Source of the DNA: a virus
DNA: 43,992 nucleotides
Strand: one strand, 5' to 3'
Virus record (IMG/VR): IMGVR_UViG_3300014501_001246
Coordinates: 1-43,992 of that record
The position numbers and the translations under genes are program-made. This document shows, piece by piece, positions 21,811 through 29,643 of this stretch. Each line of letters begins with the position of its first letter. Position 1 is the first letter of the stretch. The notes beneath the pieces were generated by a model. The model had not been told where the DNA came from. It saw only the letters and a program-made list of their open reading frames with translations, and ran no database searches.

Positions 21811-22224
21811 GTGATCGATTTCGACGCTCTGGTCAACGCGACCGTCAACGCTACCTTCGGGGACATCGCGAAAACCGGGCGACCGGTCTCGTATCTCCCG
21901 CAAGGCGCCGGCGCGGCTGCGTTCAATCTGGATGGCGTGTTCGACGAAGCCTGGCGTGAAGTGAGTTTCAACACCTCGCGCCATTCGATGAGCCTGCCTG
22001 TCTCGACCACGAAACCGGCGTTCGGCTGCCGCCTTTCCGATTTTCCCTCCAATTTGAAGCCGCGGCAGGGCGATACGCTCACCCGCTACACGCCGCTGCT
22101 TCAGGAAAACGGTTCCCCGCTGACGGACGAGAGCGGCAACCCGCTCTACGCCGAAACGCAATACACAATTGCCGACCCGCGCCCTGACGGTGTGTCCGGC
22201 TGGTATCTGCTGATCCTGAAATAG
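21811..22224 (+). CDS. head-tail joining protein (gpFII-like)
   Basis: 137 residues from GTG 21811. Segments: GDIAKTGRPVSYLPQGAGAA, FDEAWREVSFNTSR, STTKPAFGCRLSDFPSNLKP, RQGDTLTRYTP and DGVSGWYLLILK. The last two are typical of the gpFII beta-barrel family that completes the head and offers the surface for tail docking. Order (capsid - FII - tail terminator) fits. Confidence 0.75.
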   Translation: MIDFDALVNATVNATFGDIAKTGRPVSYLPQGAGAAAFNLDGVFDEAWREVSFNTSRHSMSLPVSTTKPAFGCRLSDFPSNLKPRQGDTLTRYTPLLQENGSPLTDESGNPLYAETQYTIADPRPDGVSGWYLLILK

Positions 22225-22245
22225 CCGCGGATCAAGGAAACCTTC

Positions 22246-23154
22246 ATGCTCTGGCGCGCGATGCTTCGCAGCACGGCTGTGGGGCTCCTGACCAATGCGC
22301 TCAAAGCGCAAGGCGCGAACGTCCAGTCGAGCAAGGACACGCCGGCCCCCGATGATGGCGGCACGACCACATGGATTGTGGTCTATGCGGACGACAAAAA
22401 GCGCGGGCTGAATGGCACGCAGTATCGTTCGACCGGAACGGTGACGATTGAAATTCGCGTGGCGTCCGATGCGCGGGTCGTTCAGCAACCGGACGGAACA
22501 AATATCGACATGGGTGCCGCGGATGCGGCGCTGTTGCTGGATGCGGCCTGCGAGGCGGTGCAGAACGTGCTCCTGGGCGGGCAGGGGTTCGATGCCTCCT
22601 GCGCCTGCGTGCAAAACAGCCCAACGGTCACGCCCGATCCCGATCTTTTCCCGCTCTTCTTCGCGGGCGGATTGATCAGCGACGGCGCCAGCACCGATCC
22701 CGGTCTGAACGACAGCGATTTCGTTGCCGTGCAGGCGGTCAATGCCAACGGCACGGTCACGCTGAGCGCGCCCTGGGCGCTCGCCGGCGGCGATTACCTG
22801 CTCCATTTTGGAAGCTTTATCGGTCTGTTCGAGCCGCCGATCGAGCAGGTCGAAACCTTCACCCACGAGCCCAACGAGGATTCGAAGCGCCACATCGCCG
22901 GTGCGACGATCGAGATCGTCGGCAACGCGGTCGAAACCTTCGAGCCGGTGATCACCACACCGTTCAACGGCGTCAATCTGTATGTGGACGCGATCAGCCC
23001 GTTCGATCCGCAGGGCAACTACCGGAACCTCGAACCCTTCACCGTCGAAGCTCCACCACGCACGGCCGGCCCGGACGGGCGGCCGGAAATCGTCGGTTCC
23101 GTCGACAATCTTCAGAACCCGCCTCCCGCACCGCCGTGCGACACAGGAGACTAA
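22246..23154 (+). CDS. tail terminator/completion-like protein, 302 aa
   Basis: AAGGA precedes the ATG. N-terminal MLWRAMLRSTAVGLLTNALK, then WIVVYADDKKRGLNGTQYRS and GTVTIEIRVASDARVV; further AAALLLDAACEAVQNVLLGG helix. This is the layout of tail terminator/minor tail proteins that cap contractile tails. About 80 residues (roughly 122-205, including FVAVQAVNANGTVTLSAPWA) look inserted. The C-terminal beta part contains VNLYVDAISPFDPQGNY. Position between gpFII and sheath supports the call. Confidence 0.6.
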   Translation: MLWRAMLRSTAVGLLTNALKAQGANVQSSKDTPAPDDGGTTTWIVVYADDKKRGLNGTQYRSTGTVTIEIRVASDARVVQQPDGTNIDMGAADAALLLDAACEAVQNVLLGGQGFDASCACVQNSPTVTPDPDLFPLFFAGGLISDGASTDPGLNDSDFVAVQAVNANGTVTLSAPWALAGGDYLLHFGSFIGLFEPPIEQVETFTHEPNEDSKRHIAGATIEIVGNAVETFEPVITTPFNGVNLYVDAISPFDPQGNYRNLEPFTVEAPPRTAGPDGRPEIVGSVDNLQNPPPAPPCDTGD

Positions 23155-23157
23155 ATC

Positions 23158-24711
23158 ATGTCCGATATCATCTTCCCCAACATTCCGACCAACGAGCTTA
23201 TCCCGCTCTTCCAGCTGGAATTCGGCAGCTCCGCCTATGCCGGGCTGCCCAACCAGGTCTCGCTGATCATCGGGCAGACGACAAACAACGCGTCGGACAA
23301 TGCACCTTCGCTGATTCCGAACACCGCCTGGGCCGCGAACAATTGGGGCCCGCGCTCCGTGATCGCCTCCATGGCCGAGCGCTACCTGGGCGCCGACCCG
23401 TATGGGCAACTGTGGGGCCTTGGCGTGGCAGACAATGGCGCCGGAGCCGCGGCAACCGGCTCGATCGTCGTTTCCGGAACCGCCACGGCCGCGGGCACGC
23501 TCAACCTGTACATCGCCGGACGCTACGTGCCCGTCGCCGTGAATATCGGCGACACGGCCGGCGCGGTGATGTCCAACGCCGCCGCCGCCATCAACCTCTA
23601 TCTCGATTCCAGCCTCGTCAACCGGTATCAGGCGCGCATCGGCGACAAGGGCGTGAAACTTCCCCTCACCGCGAGCGCCAGCGGCGGCCCTCCGGCAACC
23701 ACCTTGAATCTCACGGCCTCGCACAAAGGCACGCTCGGCAATGCGATCAATATCGCGCTCAACTACTTCGCCTCGCAGAATCAGGAAGTCACCCCGGCGG
23801 GCCTCACTGTCGTCATCACCGCCATGTCCGGGGGCACGACCGACCCGCTGACCAACGGCTTCGCCGCCGCGCTCGGCAATACGGCTTACGACTTCATCTG
23901 CATGCCGTGGGCAACCACCCAGGCCCTGCTCGATTTCAAGAACCTCATGCTCGATGCAACGGGGCGCTGGTCGTGGGCCGAACAGATTTACGGCCATGTC
24001 TGGACCGCCAGAACATCGGCCGACAACAGCGGTTCCGATGCACTGAGTTTCGCGTCCGGTTCCTATGCCGATGATCAGCACATGACGTGCGTGCAGTGCG
24101 AGTTTTCGGTACCTTCAACGCAATGGGACATTGCCGCGACCTATATGGCCGCATCCGCGGCCAGCCTTCGCGCGGATCCTGCCCTGCCTCTTCAAACCCT
24201 CTATCTGCCGTCCCTTATGGCACCGCGGCGTCACCAGGAATTCACCTTCGCCGTCAAGCAGGAGCTGCTCGCGGCCGGTGTGGCGCTGATGAACTACGCG
24301 CCGGACCGTTCCTGCTCGATCCTGCGGGCAGTCACCACCTACACCATCAATCCTTTCGGCTCGCCGGACGCATCCTATCGCGACACCGAAACGCTCTACA
24401 CATCGATGGCGGTTGTGCGGCAGCTCAAGGCGGACTGCCTCGCCAAGTTCAGCCGCGCCAAGCTCGCGAGCAATGGGTATGCGTTCGGCAAGGGCAAGAT
24501 CGCCACGCCAAAAAGCATCCGCGCCCAGATCATCGCCAGCTACCGCGGGATGGAGAAAGCAGGGCTGGTCGAGAACGTCACAGGTTTCGCCAACGGCCTG
24601 GTGGTTCAGCGCAACTCGCTCGACGCAACCCGCGTCGATGTGCTGTTCGATCCGAACTATGTCTCCGGCCTGCGCGTGCTCGCCAACCTGGTGCAGTTCT
24701 CGCTGCGGTAA
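23158..24711 (+). CDS. L: contractile tail sheath protein (Mu gpL-like)
   Basis: 517 residues (Mu L 495). Begins MSDIIFPNIPTNELIPLFQL; contains the beta-domain segment GTLNLYIAGRYVPVAVNIGD, LTASHKGTLGNAINIALNYF, VVITAMSGGTTDPLTNGFAA, and the C-terminal sheath core SYRDTETLYTSMAVVRQLKA with LFDPNYVSGLRVLANLVQFS. Forms the outer cylinder that contracts on infection. Starts four bases after the previous stop. Confidence 0.93.
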   Translation: MSDIIFPNIPTNELIPLFQLEFGSSAYAGLPNQVSLIIGQTTNNASDNAPSLIPNTAWAANNWGPRSVIASMAERYLGADPYGQLWGLGVADNGAGAAATGSIVVSGTATAAGTLNLYIAGRYVPVAVNIGDTAGAVMSNAAAAINLYLDSSLVNRYQARIGDKGVKLPLTASASGGPPATTLNLTASHKGTLGNAINIALNYFASQNQEVTPAGLTVVITAMSGGTTDPLTNGFAAALGNTAYDFICMPWATTQALLDFKNLMLDATGRWSWAEQIYGHVWTARTSADNSGSDALSFASGSYADDQHMTCVQCEFSVPSTQWDIAATYMAASAASLRADPALPLQTLYLPSLMAPRRHQEFTFAVKQELLAAGVALMNYAPDRSCSILRAVTTYTINPFGSPDASYRDTETLYTSMAVVRQLKADCLAKFSRAKLASNGYAFGKGKIATPKSIRAQIIASYRGMEKAGLVENVTGFANGLVVQRNSLDATRVDVLFDPNYVSGLRVLANLVQFSLR

Positions 24712-24758
24712 GCCGACGAACCCCGTCCAAACCTTTCCCGCATCAAGGAGTGTGAATC

Positions 24759-25124
24759 ATGGCTTCGAACCGCATTGCGGGCACCTGCTACTTCCAGATC
24801 GACGGGCAGCAATACGAAACCACAGGCACCGTCTCGTGGATGGGAAGCCAGACCAAGCGCGAAGGCATTCCCTCGAACGATCTCTCCGTGCCCGGCTACA
24901 AGGAATCGCCGCTCGTTCCGTACATCGAGGGCGATTTTGTGATGACCGACGAACTGAATTCGCAGGTGCTTGCTGCGGTCGACGGCGCTGTTGTCACCGT
25001 CGAGGCCGCAAACAGTACGGTGTTCACGCTGATGAACGCATGGTGCTGCGGCGAGCTGAAGGTCGACACGACCGAAGGAAAGGTTACCTGCAAATTCGAG
25101 GGCACGTCGAGCCTCGAAGAGTAG
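24759..25124 (+). CDS. M: tail tube protein (Mu gpM-like)
   Basis: 121 residues. MASNRIAGTCYFQIDGQQYE, TGTVSWMGSQTKREGIPSND, LSVPGYKESPLVPYIEGDFV and LMNAWCCGELKVDTTEGKVT reproduce the Mu-type tube protein. Ribosome site AAGGAG. Hexameric rings stack inside the sheath to form the DNA channel. Followed by a terminator-like hairpin and an opposite-strand gene. Confidence 0.92.
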   Translation: MASNRIAGTCYFQIDGQQYETTGTVSWMGSQTKREGIPSNDLSVPGYKESPLVPYIEGDFVMTDELNSQVLAAVDGAVVTVEAANSTVFTLMNAWCCGELKVDTTEGKVTCKFEGTSSLEE

Positions 25125-25157
25125 CCTACAGCGGCGGCACGGCGAGGCAAGGGACCT

Positions 25158-25190
25158 GGCGGTTTGGACCGCCTGTTTCATTCATGCTTT
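25158..25190 (+). terminator. intrinsic terminator-like hairpin
   Basis: GGCGGT-ttgg-ACCGCC (25158-25173) is a perfect 6-bp GC-rich stem with a 4-base loop, followed by a T-rich stretch (TGTTTCATTCATGCTTTTAC). Placed after the abundant tube gene and at the junction with the leftward gene, it would lower transcription into the rest of the tail operon and protect the convergent gene. Confidence 0.65.
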
Positions 25191-25939
25191 TACTTTACTG
25201 AGTCGAGCGCGTCTGTCCGGGTGCCGAAACGACCAGATATCGCGGCCATTGCGCGCAAGTGCCTTTCGACTCGAACCGCTACAATCAAGAACGCGATCAC
25301 CAAAAAGAGCGCGAAACAGGAAGCCGCCGTGATGCCTGCGGCTACCGCCGCCAACTTACCGAATTCCTGGCGCATAGCCAAATCCTCGGAACGCTGGTTG
25401 TCGCTGGAGACGCGATCTGAGAACGCCTTGGCGAATCGGGACTCTTCTGACTCGATTGCCTTTTGCACTTCGTCTGCATTTTTGTGGGGTATGGTTTTCT
25501 TGAGGGCGGGATCCGCTGTAAGAGAATCGAACCACGATCGCTCCGCAGTCAAGTAATCGACCTCACGGTCTGGCGCAGCATCGTTTGCGTTCTCCACCTT
25601 TTGTTGACCGCATTGCTCGAAGTTATCAATGCGCATGCCACCGTTTGTTAGCGCCCCTATGAACCTGTCTTCGGCCGCGCACACAGCCGACGCTCCCTGA
25701 AGCGGTGCATTGCTTGTAGGCGCGGCGACGGCCTGGGAGGCGGCTTTGTCGTGGCTCGCGCCCCTAGTCGCCAAAGGTTGATATTGGACCTCGACGCGCT
25801 GGCTTGTGTCAGGCGTGGGAATTAGTGAGGGATAAAGACCGGCGCCCGCGTATATCGCTGCGCCGATGGTACATACGAGGAAGATCAGGCCAAGAATCAG
25901 AAGTGTCTTTTCGAGAATTCTGACAAAGAGATTTTCCAC
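25190..25939 (-). CDS. two-TM membrane protein, moron-like insertion
   Basis: Leftward gene inside the rightward tail operon. GTG 25939 is chosen because GTGGAGGG precedes it and the protein then begins MENLFVRILEKTLLILGLIF directly at a membrane helix (about 11-33). A second helix (about 196-223, ITAASCFALFLVIAFLIV) leaves about 160 residues between them, probably periplasmic, with two Cys (87 and 110) able to form a disulfide and charged helices (EVQKAIESEESRFAKAFSDR). The C-terminal tail is basic. The DNA is visibly less GC-rich than neighbours. No family recognised. It has the marks of a phage 'moron': own strand, own terminator boundary, different composition; superinfection exclusion or host conversion is a guess. 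Confidence 0.75.
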   Translation of the reverse strand: MENLFVRILEKTLLILGLIFLVCTIGAAIYAGAGLYPSLIPTPDTSQRVEVQYQPLATRGASHDKAASQAVAAPTSNAPLQGASAVCAAEDRFIGALTNGGMRIDNFEQCGQQKVENANDAAPDREVDYLTAERSWFDSLTADPALKKTIPHKNADEVQKAIESEESRFAKAFSDRVSSDNQRSEDLAMRQEFGKLAAVAAGITAASCFALFLVIAFLIVAVRVERHLRAMAAISGRFGTRTDALDSVK

Positions 25940-26009
25940 GGTGCCCTCCACTTGATCTAGTTCATACGCTCTCCAGTGAAGGCCCCGACCTACCCGAAAA
26001 GGAAAACGC

Positions 26010-26300
26010 ATGAAGCTCTCTACCCCGATCCAAGCGCACGGCAAGGAAATTGTCGAGATCGACCTGAAAAAGCCTGACGGCGGCACGATCCGTCGCTGCG
26101 GCTATCCGTTCAAAATCGAGACCGCGAAATCCGGCTCGCAGATTCAGCACATCGACGCGCAGGCGGTTTCCAACTACGTCTCGGAACTTGCCGGCATCCC
26201 GATGTCGTCCGTCGACAAGCTTTCACCTGAAGACTACATGACCGCGACCGCAGAGGTGCTAAGTTTTTTCGGGACCGCGGATGCCCAGGAGACATCCTAG
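26010..26300 (+). CDS. tail assembly chaperone, short form (Mu gp41-like)
   Basis: 96 residues: MKLSTPIQAHGKEIVEIDLK, KPDGGTIRRCGYPFKIETAK, then YVSELAGIPMSSVDKLSPED and YMTATAEVLSFFGTADAQETS. Matches the Mu gp41/TAC family in sequence layout and in position between tube and tape measure. Near the end the T TTT TTC heptamer (26264-26270) allows a -1 shift to a longer product. The chaperone coats the tape measure during tail growth and is absent from the virion. Confidence 0.88.
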   Translation: MKLSTPIQAHGKEIVEIDLKKPDGGTIRRCGYPFKIETAKSGSQIQHIDAQAVSNYVSELAGIPMSSVDKLSPEDYMTATAEVLSFFGTADAQETS

Positions 26301-26422
26301 ACCGGTACTTCGAGCTGGCGCGGGTCTTCCGCGATCTCTCCGTTTTTGAATGGTCCTTCGACGAGCTGGTAATTGCGGTGAAGCAGGTGCAGCGCATTGC
26401 TGCCCTTGAAAACGGGAAGTGA
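26010..26422 (+). CDS. frameshifted chaperone, long form (gp41')
   Basis: Translation in frame from 26010 to 26270, slip back one base, then 26270-26422 gives 137 residues. The -1 frame is open across the junction and adds 50 residues, including ILDRYFELARVFRDLSVFEW and SFDELVIAVKQVQRIAALENG, ending four bases before the tape measure ATG. This extension has no start codon or ribosome site of its own. Lambda G/GT, P2 E/E' and Mu use the same device to make a small amount of a longer chaperone that recruits tube subunits. Confidence 0.85.
26264..26270 (+). promoter_or_regulatory. -1 ribosomal frameshift site TTTTTTC
   Basis: T TTT TTC in the exact X XXY YYZ phase relative to the zero frame (codons AGT TTT TTC). 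Both P- and A-site tRNAs can re-pair after a one-base slip. The zero-frame stop comes 28 bases downstream (26298). Confidence 0.85.
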
Positions 26423-26425
26423 GTT

Positions 26426-28384
26426 ATGGCCGACCGTAACTCGTTCACCATCGTTATTAGCGCGCTCGACAAGGCGTCCGCGACCTTCCGGCACATTCAG
26501 GGCCGCGTTGCAGCACTTGGGAAAGCGACTGGCGTTACCCAGCTCGTCCAGGCGGCTGAAAACGCCGGGACCAAGTTCGCAGCCCTCGGCAGCAGGATAT
26601 CCAGCTTGCTCGGGCCGATCGCGGCGCTGGGCGCCGGCGTCAGCGCTGCCGGCCTGTTCGAGATGGCGAAGGGCGCGTCGGATTGGGGAACGCAACTCTA
26701 CATCGCGTCCAAAAAGACCGGGGTTGCGGCAGACGCGCTGGCGAAGCTCCATTACGTCGGTGAGACGGTCAACGTCGATGCCGATTCGATGGACAGGGCG
26801 CTTTTCCGGCTCAACCTGACCATTCAGAAGGCAGCCGGCGGCAAGGGCAAAGACGCCATCGCAATGTTCCGTGGCCTCGGCATTTCGCTGCGGGATTCGC
26901 AACATCATATCCGCGACGTGACGAGCGTTCTGGCCGATCTCTCCGAAGCCACGATCAGGAACCCGCAGCTCGCGCAGATGATCGCCGGCACGGCATTCGG
27001 CGCCAGGCAGGGCGCTGCCATGATCCCGGTCCTCGAAATGGGCCGCGAAGAACTGAAGCGCCTGTACGCCACATTCGAGCAGACCTACGGCAGGATCACG
27101 CCGGAAATCGTCAAGGCCGCCTACGAAGCGCATGAAAGTTTCGGCCGGCTATCACTGGCAATGAGCGGACTGAAATTCACCATCGGCTCGGCGCTCTATC
27201 CGGCGCTGGAAAGCCTGATCGTTCCTCTGACGAAGTGGCTTGTCGTCAATCGCAAGGTCATCGCGCTGCGCACGTCGCAGTGGGCCACCGAACTTGCCGC
27301 CGCGATCAAGAAAATTGATTGGGCGAAAGTGGGCGCGGCGCTTTTCGCGATGGGCCGGGCCGTGGGTTATGTGTTCAGACTGTTTGGCCCGTTCTGGAGT
27401 ACCGTTCTCATCGCGGGAGTGGTGTTTTCGCCCTTTATCGTTGCGACATTGGCGGCGGGAAAGGCTCTTGTCATCCTTGCGGTGCGCCTTCTCGCCATTC
27501 CGTTTGCCGGCCTTGTGGCTTCTATCCTGGAAGTCATTCCGATGATCGGCGGCATGGCGGACGCGTGGGCTGCGCTCGATCTCGTCCTTGCCGCCAACCC
27601 GTTCGGTGCAATCGTTATTGGCGCGCTCGCCCTCGCCGGCGCGGGGTATCTCGTCTACAAGAACTGGAAGCTGGTGAAGGGCGTTTTTCAGGAAATTGCG
27701 GACTCCAAATTCGGCAAGGTGCTCTCGGCGCTTGTCAGTTTGACGCCGGTCGGTCAGGGCGATGTCGTCAACCTAAAACGCCCTCCGCCTGGGTCCTGGC
27801 TGGCCACGGGAAATTTTGGCAAGCAAGCGCCAGGCAAAGCTCCGCGCGGAAGTGCCCCGCTCGGCGTGCGCCTCAACAACCCTGCGAATCTGCGCTCGTT
27901 CGGTCACACTCCGACAGTGCTCACAGGTTCCGGAACCTTCGCCAAATTCCCGACCGCGGAAGCCGGCGTTGCCGCTGCGGCCGGCAACCTGCTCGCCTAT
28001 CAGCAGCGCCACCATCTGAATACGATCGCGCAGATAATCGCCAGATGGGCGCCATCGTCCGAAAACAACACTGCCGCCTATATCCGACAGGTGAGCCGCG
28101 CGACTGGTTTCGCGCCCAGCGCTACGCTCAATCTTTCCGATCCCGGCACGATGCAGAAACTGCTGACGGCCATGATCAGTCACGAGCAGGGTTACAATCC
28201 CTATAGCCAATCCATCATCTCGGCCGGCATCGCCGCCCGCCTTGGCGGCGGCTCGCCGGGGCGTGACGGGAATGTGCATGTGAAGGTGGATGTCACGGCG
28301 CCGCGCGGCACAAGCGTGCGCGCCGCGAAGACTGGCGAGGCTGTCGCGTCGCTCGATGTCGGGCGAAGGTTCTCCTACGCATGA
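26426..28384 (+). CDS. tape measure protein with C-terminal muramidase-like domain
   Basis: 652 residues. N-terminal NSFTIVISALDKASATFRHI and helical repeats; several hydrophobic helices between about 320 and 410 (STVLIAGVVFSPFIVATLAA; FGAIVIGALALAGAGYLVY), as usual in tape measure proteins. Residues about 475-600 form a separate domain: GVRLNNPANLRSFG, GTFAKFPTAEAGVAAAAGNL, QIIARWAPSSENNTAAYIRQ, TMQKLLTAMISHEQGYNPYS. This matches the phage tail/virion peptidoglycan-degrading structural domain that opens the cell wall during injection. Tail length scales with the protein, so a fairly short tail is expected. Confidence 0.88.
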   Translation: MADRNSFTIVISALDKASATFRHIQGRVAALGKATGVTQLVQAAENAGTKFAALGSRISSLLGPIAALGAGVSAAGLFEMAKGASDWGTQLYIASKKTGVAADALAKLHYVGETVNVDADSMDRALFRLNLTIQKAAGGKGKDAIAMFRGLGISLRDSQHHIRDVTSVLADLSEATIRNPQLAQMIAGTAFGARQGAAMIPVLEMGREELKRLYATFEQTYGRITPEIVKAAYEAHESFGRLSLAMSGLKFTIGSALYPALESLIVPLTKWLVVNRKVIALRTSQWATELAAAIKKIDWAKVGAALFAMGRAVGYVFRLFGPFWSTVLIAGVVFSPFIVATLAAGKALVILAVRLLAIPFAGLVASILEVIPMIGGMADAWAALDLVLAANPFGAIVIGALALAGAGYLVYKNWKLVKGVFQEIADSKFGKVLSALVSLTPVGQGDVVNLKRPPPGSWLATGNFGKQAPGKAPRGSAPLGVRLNNPANLRSFGHTPTVLTGSGTFAKFPTAEAGVAAAAGNLLAYQQRHHLNTIAQIIARWAPSSENNTAAYIRQVSRATGFAPSATLNLSDPGTMQKLLTAMISHEQGYNPYSQSIISAGIAARLGGGSPGRDGNVHVKVDVTAPRGTSVRAAKTGEAVASLDVGRRFSYA

Positions 28385-28860
28385 GCTGGCGGGACGATCT
28401 TCTTCCAGCCAGCTTCAGAGGCGTGCCGTTTTTCGTGAATGACCACGAGCTTGCGCTTGGAAGGCGAAATGCCGAGCACGAATTTCCGCTCAGAGACACC
28501 GGATTCGTCGAAGACCTCGGCAAGAAAAATCGCCACTACAGGGTGATTGGTTACGTCATTGTGGTGCCCGGGAGCGGTGAATCATACTTTCCTGACAGGG
28601 ATGCTTTGATAGCCGCGCTTGAGCAGGGCGGGACTGGCACGCTTTCGCATCCCTATCTGGGCGAACTGACGGTCAACGTTGCGAATGACTGCCGCGTCAA
28701 GGAAACGCTCGAAGAAGGCGGCATGGCGACGTTCACGATGGAGTTCATCGATTCCGGCTCCAATCCTTCGCCGGTTTCCCAGCAGGATACGCAGGGCAAC
28801 AGCCAGAACCAGGCGGACCAGACGGATCAGCAGCTCGGCGATGATTTCGGCGTCGGATAA
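28381..28860 (+). CDS. N: gpN-like 'DNA circularization' protein, N-terminal part
   Basis: 159 residues. SWRDDLLPASFRGVPFFVND, HEFPLRDTGFVEDLGKKNRH, YRVIGYVIVV and TLSHPYLGELTVNVANDCRV match the N-terminal domain of the Mu gpN/'DNA circularisation' family (PF07157). The family usually continues for 200-350 further residues. Here TAA at 28858 stops it in a Gln/Asp-rich linker, and the same reading frame continues after the stop as the gene at 28879. So this is either one gene broken by a nonsense base change or a naturally split pair. Confidence 0.85.
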   Translation: MSWRDDLLPASFRGVPFFVNDHELALGRRNAEHEFPLRDTGFVEDLGKKNRHYRVIGYVIVVPGSGESYFPDRDALIAALEQGGTGTLSHPYLGELTVNVANDCRVKETLEEGGMATFTMEFIDSGSNPSPVSQQDTQGNSQNQADQTDQQLGDDFGVG

Positions 28861-28878
28861 CGGTGGAGTGCACGTGCC

Positions 28879-29643
28879 TTGTGGAGTGTAATCGGCTGTT
28901 CTCCGACGGTGCAGCGGGCGGCATCGGCGTTGCTCGGCTCCGCATCGGCCGCTTTCGCCACGCTGATTGCACTTTCAGGAATCGATCCCGGCCTCGCGGA
29001 TCTGCAAGCGGCGCTGGTCATCACCAATACGGCGCCCACCATCGCGGACGCGGTCACAAGCTTTATGCAAAATTACACCAAGGCCGTCGTAGCATCGTGG
29101 GCGCCGTTTGATGAAACGCAATCGAGCCGCGGGCCCCAGCCGGTAAACGATCCGAGCTATGGGCTTTCGACATTGGCAGGATGGGGTGACGATCTCGCCG
29201 CCGTCCCACAGAACGGCTCTCCCGATGCCGCCCAGATGCAGGCAAATCAGGCCGCGCTCGTGGCACTCGTTCAGGGTTGCGCGGTTACGGCCTATGCGCG
29301 TTTGTCGGCTCAGGCCTCTTATTCAAGTCAAGAAGATGCGGAAGCCGCGCGGGATGCGATTACCGGACTGATCGAGGCACAGGCGACCACTGCCGCCGAC
29401 TCAGGCAATGACGCAACGTTCGCGCAATGGCGCGCGCTATCGCAGGCCGTGTCGTCGGACCTGACCACGCGCGGCAAGCAGGTGCCGAACGTGGTGGACT
29501 ACACATTCCAGAATAACCGGACTGCGCTCGAGCTCGCGCAGCTGCTCTATCAGGACGGTACGCGCGCCGGAGAGCTTGTCGCGCGCAACGCTGCTCCTTT
29601 TCCGCTGTTCATGCCAGCCACCGTCGAAGCGCTGGCCTCGTGA
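28879..29643 (+). CDS. N: gpN-like protein, C-terminal part
   Basis: 254 residues from TTG 28879 (GGTGGAG lies about 10 bases upstream); same frame as 28381-28860, separated by a single TAA. The end (TALELAQLLYQDGTRAGELV, ARNAAPFPLFMPATVEAL) matches the C-terminus of gpN-family proteins. Together the two parts would make 420 residues, a normal length. The intact downstream sequence argues the C-terminal half is still under selection, by reinitiation, readthrough, or because the stop is recent. Confidence 0.75.
   Translation: MWSVIGCSPTVQRAASALLGSASAAFATLIALSGIDPGLADLQAALVITNTAPTIADAVTSFMQNYTKAVVASWAPFDETQSSRGPQPVNDPSYGLSTLAGWGDDLAAVPQNGSPDAAQMQANQAALVALVQGCAVTAYARLSAQASYSSQEDAEAARDAITGLIEAQATTAADSGNDATFAQWRALSQAVSSDLTTRGKQVPNVVDYTFQNNRTALELAQLLYQDGTRAGELVARNAAPFPLFMPATVEALAS

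Noticed and set aside
21733-24081. Leftward 782-codon frame
   Set aside because: Antisense of gpFII, tail terminator and sheath genes, all recognisable on the plus strand.
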